A DNA stretch of 64,000 nucleotides, taken from the NCBI GenBank assembly GCA_944548615.1, contig OX155976.1, positions 842,096-906,095 of the forward strand. The letters are read 5' to 3'. A program made the position numbers and the translations under genes. Under the pieces are notes generated by a model. It saw nothing but the letters and a program-made list of their open reading frames with translations, was not told the DNA's origin and did no database searches. Below, one piece after another: positions 56,268 through 64,000 of the stretch (within the stretch, counting starts at the first letter, position 1; each line of letters begins with the position of its first letter). Source of the stretch: Micropterix aruncella. Its lineage: Eukaryota > Arthropoda > Insecta > Lepidoptera > Micropterigidae.

Positions 56268-56779
56268 GTGTATTTCACTGGAAATCGATGCATTTGTTGA
56301 TCGCATGTGGATCTTGGACTTGGACTTGGACAATGGACTTAATGTCCGTTACACCACCATTCGGTGAGTTCAGCTTTAAAAACGGTACTTGTTCTCAGGT
56401 TCTGCCCATCGGTGAACGTAGCAAGAAATGCATCGTAAATCCGCGGATCCAGCAACAGATAATGTCTGAGCAAACTTGTGTTCGCTCAAATTTGCTTCTG
56501 GGTCTGTTTTTTCCCGACATCATGTTTGTGGTCTCGTCTGGAATGCCGAGTTGTGACGTGGTGGAAATAAGTGCTTTCATGCGTAACTGCCATCTTGCCA
56601 CCTGTTTATCACCCCCAATCTCTCCCCCCCCCCCCCCCCTCGAAGCCATTGAATTTGAGATGCAGAAATTGCATTGTTATGCATTGTTATCCCTACCTCT
56701 TATACGGACGCTCTTGTTTCTTGTTCTGACATTGCCGCCACGTGAATATGAGTGATTTCGCTGTTAATGCGCACACCCG
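56268..56779. other. Single-copy sequence with a C tract
   Basis: A 155-codon plus frame (56288-56755) spans this region but contains a TGGACT-type repeat and a 14-C run (about 56626-56639), with no family motif. I do not call it a gene. Confidence 0.3.
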
Positions 56780-57340
56780 TTGCTCCCAAGAAATGCCATT
56801 ATTTTTAATCGCTCGCTGTAGAGTGTTGTAAACGATCAATAAGGAGACTTTTCTATGCAAACGACTGATGTAAAGTCTGTTCCACGTCAGTCAGTTCCCT
56901 GTTTTTCCTTAAAGCAAAAGTTGCGGTGTTTTAAGCGTGCTGGGTCTGACTTACTTATACTACTTACCGCGTATATGGGTTACTAACCGTTTCGGCCGCC
57001 GCAAAGGCTTAAGATTATTTCTGAATAGTAAAATATTAAAGGCTACTTGTTGTTTGGATGCGGAGCGCGGATGCAACAGCCTCATCGCCGATGCACGGTT
57101 AAGGCGAAGAAAAGTACATTTAAAATGCAACGACTTTCCGCCGCCGCTTTCCGCTCCGGAATAAGTTCGTTACTGGCCGCGAGCGGAGCCACAAGTAAAG
57201 GGCGGTGGAATATTTCACCGCGAGTAAATACACTGAGAATGAAAATCAGAATCTCATCAGGTTGCTTGCTACCCAGTGGCGTGCGTCGAGTTTGAATGTA
57301 AGGTGTTGCAACGTCTAGTTCTAGCTAATGTAACAATATG
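56780..57340 (+). repeat. Diverged duplication, copy 1
   Basis: Shares order and sequence with 59490-59993: AAGGAGACTTTTCTATGCAA (AAGGAGGAGACCCTGCTATG in the other), TGGAATATTTCACCGCGAGT, AATACACTGAGAATGAAAAT, CAGTGGCGTGCGTC and AATGTAACA near the end. The middle parts differ. No coding frame is conserved between copies. Confidence 0.6.
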
Positions 57341-57470
57341 TTTATTTATATCTGTTCTATATTAGGAAAATTAATAATGGACAGGTTTATTATCATACGA
57401 CAACCTCTTACAACCAACCCCGCTATGAAAGAGTTTATATGTATGTGTGGGTGTAACAGTGGGCTCGATT

Positions 57471-58131
57471 GCGTTTCTTCGTGAAATAAAATAAAAAAAT
57501 AGTCCGTGTGAACAAGACAGGGCAATACGCTAGAGCGGAATGTGAAATGAACGGTTGTCATTTTTTCGCATTAAAACTACCCACAAAAGATAAAGCATCT
57601 GAATATAACACCGCATGATAGCATGAAGCGTGTTATTAACACGCTTTTATTCGACCTGTATGTAACTATGTAATGGGAACTAAGGTAACTAATTTAACCA
57701 TCTTCCAAGGATCGTAGCGTCAAGAAAATTGGCAGCTCTATGTAGTTCTGATGACAATACAATAATATGGTACTGTCGAACTGATCTGATGATGATGAAC
57801 TTCATGATGGGACATCGCATCATAGCTGTGTTTAGACTTGTTAGAAAAGTCTTGGAATGAACTTTGTCCACGATTAGGTTTCAAGGTCTGATGATGAAGC
57901 CGGAAGATAGGCACTGGCATTCCATGATGAAATATCGTATCATAGCCCAAAAGCGTGTTTTTAGTGTTTTTTTTAAACTAATAATTTATTTTATTTCTTC
58001 GGACGAGTATAAGTTCGACAGGTAGTTTTTATCGACGATCGTTCGTTTCATATTCCGCTCTAACATATTGCTCTATCTCGTTCGCTTGAACTAATTTAAG
58101 TTTTAATTCACAAAGAAACGCAAGCGGGCCC
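57471..58131. mobile_element. Long-TIR element inside the S2 SINE
   Basis: Ends GGGCTCGATTGCGTTTCTTC and GAAACGCAAGCGGGCCC form inverted repeats that continue inward for about 110 bp (GCTAGAGCGGAATGTGAAAT against ATTTCATATTCCGCTCTAAC-like sequence on the right). AGT occurs on both sides and may be the target duplication. Its middle is occupied by another MITE. Confidence 0.6.
57631..57985. mobile_element. ACACGCTTTT-family MITE, innermost of the nest
   Basis: Starts TTAACACGCTTTTATTCGAC and ends AAAAGCGTGTTTTTAGTG. Same family as 48610-49071 and 49398-49655, and contains the CATCATCAGA-type units in inverse orientation. Confidence 0.65.
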
Positions 58132-58290
58132 AGTGTGTCTTGTTATTGTGTATGATTGAGAGAATCGAAATGTAATTGCATATGTTAATTGTATTCCGAT
58201 GCAAAACGGTTATCCAATCAGTAATCAAACCCGGAATAAATAAACCTTCAAGCGACCTAACTACTCTACTGCCGTTTTACTGGCAATTCT

Positions 58291-58460
58291 AAATATAAGA
58301 ATTTCATAGTTTTCCCTATCTCTTCTCACGCTCTTTTTCTTGCTCTAACATTGTCGCTACGTAAGTCTACGCTGTTGGCATTTAAAACATTACTGCACAC
58401 ATTTAGAACTAGCAACGTCTTACACATCTTAGCATTTTAGAATTTTAAAATTCAAAGAAA
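58291..58460. other. AT-rich sequence, nothing recognised
   Basis: No supported feature. Confidence 0.3.
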
Positions 58461-59411
58461 TTTTATTTAACTCAAAATAAAGATTATTATCATTATAAAA
58501 TAGAGGGTTTCTTTCAACGGAACCGAGCATCCGCCATGGGAAACGACGAAGAAAACAGCTGTTAAATTGGCTTACTAAAAAATAATGAAATTGGTTTAAA
58601 TATCCGTTAAATTAACAATTTACCTGCTGTTTCCGTTTGGGGGGTTAATGGGCCCTTGCTGAGTTGGCCATGAAGACCCATTCTGTTCAGGGTTGGTCAC
58701 ACTCACGGGTCAACACCTATCCGACGGCCTCCACGCATGAAGTGCGAGCCAGGGTAGGACTCTGGCCGTATGGTCAGTTTCCCCTGGGAATCAAACTTCT
58801 AGCGCTCCTGGACGGTCTGCGCACCGTGCGGCGTAAGCCAATCGATTGTGCACTCTGACTAACATTCGGTGGAGTCTGGAAGCAGTACTGTTTCCTATAG
58901 AGCGGGGGTGGTTGCGGACCTTACGGCGACTGCTCTTGAAACGACCATCGGCCATCCGATCCTGGATAAACAGCCGGGCAAAGGACGCTGTGGTCCGCGA
59001 TAGATTCGGTATACACCGTTTCACCGCTTCGTAAGGGAGTGGACCGCGCAAGCGACTTCAAACTCGTAACCAATCGAGAGACCGGAGTAATCTGGTCACA
59101 ATTGGAAGTAAGGGCGTGAGTGTCGGCCCGCCACGTAACATTCCTGGCTATCTCGCGGTTAAGGCGTTGGCCTCTTACGGGCTTGTGACGTAGCTAGATG
59201 GTGGACTGTTTTCGTCCCGAAGTCTTCTACGTTCACTCCAGGGAGATAGAACGACTAATTATTAAAACTTCCTGAGGTGACGGGCTCGCCCGCTGTAGTC
59301 GACAACCCAAGTTGCTGTTTCCATCATCGTTTCCCGTGGTGAATGCTCGGTTTCATCGAAAGAAATCCGCTATTTTATAATGAAATTTTTTTCTTTATTT
59401 TGGGTTAAATA
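58461..59411. mobile_element. Fold-back MITE carrying an S1 copy
   Basis: Arms of about 95-100 bp: left TTTATTTAACTCAAAATAAA through GGTTTCTTTCAACGGAACCG and AGCATCCGCCATGGGAAACG; right is the inverse (CGTTTCCCGTGGTGAATGCT, CGGTTTCATCGAAAGAAATC, TTTATTTTGGGTTAAATAAA). The loop received the S1 element at 58635-59312. Confidence 0.65.
58635..59312 (+). mobile_element. S1 long SINE-like element, complete
   Basis: About 678 bp flanked by TGCTGTTTCC (58625-58634) and the same at 59313-59322. The next few bases differ (GTTT vs ATCA), so the original duplication may have been longer. Head GGGGGGTTAATGGGCCC, A-box-like TTGCTGAGTTGG, B-box-like GGGTCAACACC, tail GTAGTCGACAACCCAAGT. Confidence 0.82.
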
Positions 59412-59489
59412 AATAGTCTTTGACTATCTAAAATGTTAAGAAGTTAAACTATATAAATGTTTGTTGTCGCTGTTGACTCAGCCGCGACC

Positions 59490-59993
59490 GGGAGCGCACA
59501 CCTGTTGCACTCAGGAAATGCTCTTTTTCTTAACTGGCTTGCTGTAGGAGTCCTGGAAGCCATTAAGGAGGAGACCCTGCTATGCAAGTGACTGTTAATA
59601 GGGGTCTTATATTGAGTCAGTTACAGGCGTCAGTACTGGCGCCGAGAATAGTGTCACACTGTTTACATTAAGTCAGTAGGGGATATTTTTCCACCTTGTA
59701 CCCACGTTATTATAGTTAGTGGAAAACAATGTTTCTTGGAAACGGCAGAATTTGCTATGAGTGAATTATTTGTTGAGAAAATTTCCTTCTTTGCTGTTAG
59801 AAGGGTGGTCGGAAATATTAGAAGGAGAGTACTAAAAAAAACATCACTTAGAGAGCGGTTGGAATATTTCACCGCGAGTAAATACACTGAGAATGAAAAT
59901 CAGAAATCCATAAAGTCGCTCGTTAGCCAGTGGCGTGCGTCAAGTTTGAATTTAAGGTGGTGCAACGTTTCGTTCTCCCTAATGTAACAAACA
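59490..59993 (+). repeat. Diverged duplication, copy 2
   Basis: Counterpart of 56780-57340, about 2.7 kb away in direct orientation. The right end (TGGCGTGCGTCAAGTTTGAA, TAATGTAACAAAC) is best conserved. It is not itself interrupted by a transposon. Confidence 0.6.
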
Positions 59994-60050
59994 GATGACG
60001 CACCTGAATCGCAGATGAAACTGAACTCGTTCATCCTAAGTTTTGGCTGT

Positions 60051-60192
<142 letters not shown>

Positions 60193-60292
60193 TGGCGGAT
60201 CCAGGGGGGGGGGCTAAGGGGCTGAAGCCCCCCCCCCCAAAACATAAATAAACAAAACTTTCAGATTTGTTACTGAACTGTATATTAAAAAT

Positions 60293-61989
60293 CTGTTAGT
60301 TCAGCTCAAAATTTAGAGACAGCTCCAAAAAATGCTACGTATCTAAGTAAAATAACCCAGAATCAGCTGATTGAATGTTGCCATACTCTAATTATGAAAA
60401 ATATAATAAAAAAAGTGAAAGAAGCAAAATATTACGCTGTACTTGGCGACGAAAAAATAGATGCTAGTGGTAAAGAGCAACTGAGTATATGCATCAGGTA
60501 CTTGGATATACAAAAGAGCACAATATATGAAGAGTTCATGTGCTTTTTATCTGAAGTTGACTTGAGTGGTGCTGCTTTGAGCGATCACATTCTTCAAGAA
60601 TTAAATCCTTCCGGCCTGCAGATTGAGAACTTGAGAGGTCAAAGTTATTATGGAGGTGCCAATATGTCTGGAAAGTTGAATCGTGTACAAGCCCTCCTAA
60701 AGCAGGTCCAACCGCTTGCTGTTTACATGCATTGTGCAGCACACAAACTAAACTTGGCTATCTTGAAAGCCTGTAGCTTGCCGAGTATTCGCAATATGAT
60801 GGGAGTTGTAGGTAGTGTAACTAATTTTGTGCGAGAGTTAGCAAAAAGGTCGGAACTTATCAAACGAGCTATTCTCGAAAAACACCCGGAGGAGAAAAGA
60901 GTAAAATTAAAGGGCCTCAGTGACACGCGTTGGCTTGAAAGGCATGATGCACTTCTTCAATACAAAGAGCTGTTTGACTCCATTGTACAGTTCCTTGGGG
61001 AATTAGACAGATATCTCCATCATTATAAAGTGCAGGACTTCTCGTATCAATTCTACGATTCGATTTCGTCTTATCTCTGACAGTAACCGCTGCTGTGTTT
61101 GAAATTACTGTATCACTCTCACGACAACTACAGGCTGTCGCATTAGACCTCCACCTATGCTACGAGATGATAGAAACGGTAATAAAAACACTGGAAAGGT
61201 ACAAAGAAATAAAAATTGAAGAAAGTTTTCAAGAGGGGTGTCTTCTTGTAGAATCTCTGGACATTTCAATACAAGTACCTAGAATGGTAAAACGGTCACT
61301 TCAACTCTCAAATATTGAGGCCTCTGATGTAAAGGAATACTACAGGTAAGGCAAATATTAATCAAATTAAATACCCAATGTATCATGTTTCAATTGCTTG
61401 ATACAGTTTTTCTTTCATTTTATAAAATCAGTTGTTTTGTAAAATAGCATCTGTTTTTTTTTTCAAATTAAATATATTCCTTCCTTTCATTGATTTTGTG
61501 TTGGAACAGCTAAAAAGTCGTTTTTCGACAAATGATCATTCTTCTCACGCTTATTCCTAGTTCCATTGTGAAGACAACCAATCTTACAGCCGTAGTAGCA
61601 GCTGCACGCGTATACAGTTGTGACTTGCCTCATCCGCTTTCCTTGTCGGGGGAAATCAATTTATGGAAGAAACTTTGGTGTAGCAGGGAACAGCTTTCGA
61701 AAACAGCAGCAGAGGTGCATCAAGAGGCGAATGAGTTCTTCCCAAATGTAAAAACACATTTAAAACTTCTTGCTACTATACCAATGTCTACTTGCAGCGT
61801 TGAGAGGAGCTTCTCATCACTAAAACATATAAAACTTACCTTCGAACGACGATGACAGAAGAGCGCCTGAATGGTTTAGCTACTATATATATACATAGGG
61901 ACATATCGAGATGTTTACATGCTGAAGAAGCTGTGAAAGAATTCGGACAAAAGTATCCTCGGCGACTAGCAATGCCCATTGAAAAATAA
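60293..61989 (+). pseudogene. hAT transposase (ZMYM1/DUF4371-like), inactivated
   Basis: Homology starts without an N-terminal zinc finger: ETAPKNATYLSKITQNQLIE, then KEAKYYAVLGDEKIDASGKE (first catalytic Asp region). Next are GQSYYGGANMSG, CAAHKLNLAI and LSDTRWLERHDAL. Family members normally have GQxYDGAxNMSG, so the second catalytic Asp is a Tyr here. A frameshift near 61075 leads to TVSLSRQLQAVALDLH. A ~115-bp non-homologous stretch follows DVKEYYR (61349), then IFLPFIDFVLEQLKSRF. The dimerisation domain FPNVKTHLKLLATIPMSTCS, VERSFSSLKHIK follows, and after another shift MTEERLNGLATIYIH to the TAA at 61987-61989. At least three frame breaks. Confidence 0.85.
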
Positions 61990-62091
61990 AACTTAATGGT
62001 TGTTACGAGTAACATAGCTTTTTATCTTAATTTTCTGTGAAACTTAGTCGAGCAATAAAATACCTTTTAGTAGAATCTGAAATTATTGTTA

Positions 62092-62590
62092 TCTATACTA
62101 ATATTATAAAGAGGTAAAGTTTGTGACGTTGTAGGAAGTAATCTCTGGATCTACTGAACCGATTTTGAAAATTCTTTTACCAATAGAAAGCCACGTTATT
62201 TGTGAGTATTATAGGCTATATATTAATCCAAAACATGAAAAGACTTTTTCGTGGTAGTCGGATTTCCAAAGTAAGTCGGAAAAAACGGTCGAACGAAAAG
62301 GTTTCTAACTAACGCTGCCTTAACGATGAGAGATATATGATTAAGTTATGGAAAAAAGTTGTAGAGCTTGATAATGCCTACAAAAAAGTCAGCGACAGCA
62401 TATGTCTAACTTTTATATTTAAGTCACATAAAGTAGTTTTTCTATTTAAAAAATAATTTAAATCGTTAGGTCATGTTTATTTTTCATATTATCAACAATT
62501 ATGAATTATTATCAAAATAAGGAAATTTGTCGTCTAAAGTTGTTAAAACAAAAGACTTTTCCTTTTTACTGCATAAATAGTTAAAGGATA
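62092..62590 (+). mobile_element. Helitron (Lep1-like), 3'-truncated, nested
   Basis: Begins TCTATACTAATATTATAAAG after an A and is colinear with 26598-27295 until about 62590, where it breaks off before the 3' hairpin. Confidence 0.8.
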
Positions 62591-62635
62591 ATACGACATA
62601 TGTATGGAACCGCGACCGTGTCGTCTATCTATACT

Positions 62636-63377
62636 TCTATACTAATATTATAAAGAGGTAAAGTTTGTGACGTTGTAGGAAGTAATCTCTGGATCTACTA
62701 AACCGATTTTGAAAATTCTTTTACCAATAGAAAGCCACGTTATTTGTGAGTGATATAGGCTATATATAAATCCGAAAAATGGAAAGACTTTTTCGTGGTA
62801 GTCGGATTTCCAAAGTAAGTAGGAAAAAACGGTCGAACGAAAATGTTTCTAACTAACGCTGCGTTAACGTTGAGAGTTATATGATTAAATTCTAGAAAAA
62901 AGTTGTAGAACTTAATAATGCCTGCAAAAAATTCAGCGTCAGCATATGTCTAACTTTTATATTTAAGTCACAAAAAGTAGTATTTCAAATTAAAAAATAA
63001 TTTAAATCGTTAGGTCATGTTTATTGGTCATATTATCAACGATTATGAATTATTATCAAAATAAGGAAATTTATCGTCTAAAGTGTATAAAACAAAAGAG
63101 TTTTCCTTTTCACTGTATATAATTTCACTTTTACTGCATAAATGGTTGAAGAGATAAGACACTCACAAATAAGAAACTCACAAGAAGACACTCACAAATA
63201 ACGATAATATAGTCAAATTGGCATGAAAATTCATACATACATATGCAGTAAAAATATAACCATTCTTTTGGCAGCCAGGATATAAATCATAGCACTCAGT
63301 ACTAACTAAACCACGCTCATAATTTCATCACAAGTAAAAAGTTTTACCGCCCAACGAAGTGGGCACGGGTCAGCTAG
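62636..63377 (+). mobile_element. Helitron (Lep1-like), full-length, nested
   Basis: 742 bp from TCTATACTAATATTATAAAG to GGGTCAGCTAG, followed by T. 3' hairpin GCCCAACGAAGTGGGC intact. Only ~45 bp separate it from the truncated copy upstream. Confidence 0.87.
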
Positions 63378-63444
63378 TTTACTGATATAGCTATTAGCGA
63401 GACCGACCCTCAGCCCCCCCCAAATATAAATCCTGGATCCGCCA

Positions 63445-64000
<556 letters not shown>

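Larger units (their letters stand above)
57360..58290 (-). mobile_element. Decayed S2 SINE holding a nested insertion
   Basis: Left part (57378-57470, GGTTTATTATCATACGACAA) and right part (58132-58290, AGTGTGTCTTGTTATTG... TCAAACCCGG) together match 51181-51480. The B-box region is strongly mutated. The gap is filled by the element at 57471-58131. Confidence 0.6.

Noticed and set aside
56288..56755. 155-codon frame as a host gene
   Set aside because: Contains a tandem TGGACT-type repeat and a homopolymer C run, no domain features, and no splice or conservation evidence.

Overview
The window looks like intergenic or intronic nuclear DNA from an insect, most likely a moth or butterfly. The background is AT-rich. 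The repeats include Helitrons whose 5' ends begin TCTATACTAATATTATAAAG and whose 3' ends read GGTCAGCTAG behind a short hairpin, a type I associate with Lepidoptera. I see no bacterial-style gene organisation. The one likely host coding piece is a first exon at 602-881 (minus), which has a hydrophobic anchor or signal and ends in a good splice donor. Everything else I can name is mobile DNA, mostly broken and often nested.

The most abundant family is a GC-rich retroposon of about 640-675 bp, called S1 here. There are ten complete or nearly complete copies, an older copy split into pieces, and several fragments (2088, 12330, 13004, 13578, 16053, 28416, 28904, 30343, 32323, 37328, 39539, 47722, 53825, 58635). 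One end carries well-spaced Pol III-like A and B boxes. Copies lack an A-tail and terminal inverted repeats. Nine are flanked by 10-15 bp target duplications, most of which begin TG next to the same end. This fits a long tRNA-type SINE.

Region by region: 1-8.6 kb holds the exon, Helitrons, an S1 copy, a ~400 bp duplicated block, a LINE and a hairpin of Penelope 3' ends. 8.6-11.3 kb is a Helitron with a deleted Pif1-type helicase. 11.4-22 kb has LINE scraps, S1 copies, Helitrons and GC-rich single-copy blocks. 22.5-28 kb has a short inverted-repeat family, a Penelope snapback, a ~970 bp palindrome flanked by a 152-bp duplication, a tRNA SINE (S2), a Helitron and a piggyBac-like MITE. 28.4-33 kb is an S1 nest with a LINE, another retroposon and a younger S1 inside an old S1. 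33-48 kb has hAT, piggyBac and mariner MITEs, S1 copies and six LINE fragments. 48-52.8 kb has a fold-back MITE pair, a mariner transposase split by a MITE, S2 and a LINE tail. 53-60 kb has S1 copies, a ~500 bp TA tract, a probable solo LTR, a diverged ~500 bp duplication and a three-level nest. 60.2-63.4 kb is a 3.26-kb hAT element inserted in a TA tract, with two Helitrons inside it.

The pieces do not form a pathway. Their order is a record of successive insertions. All coordinates and alignments were read by eye; ends without a target duplication are approximate.
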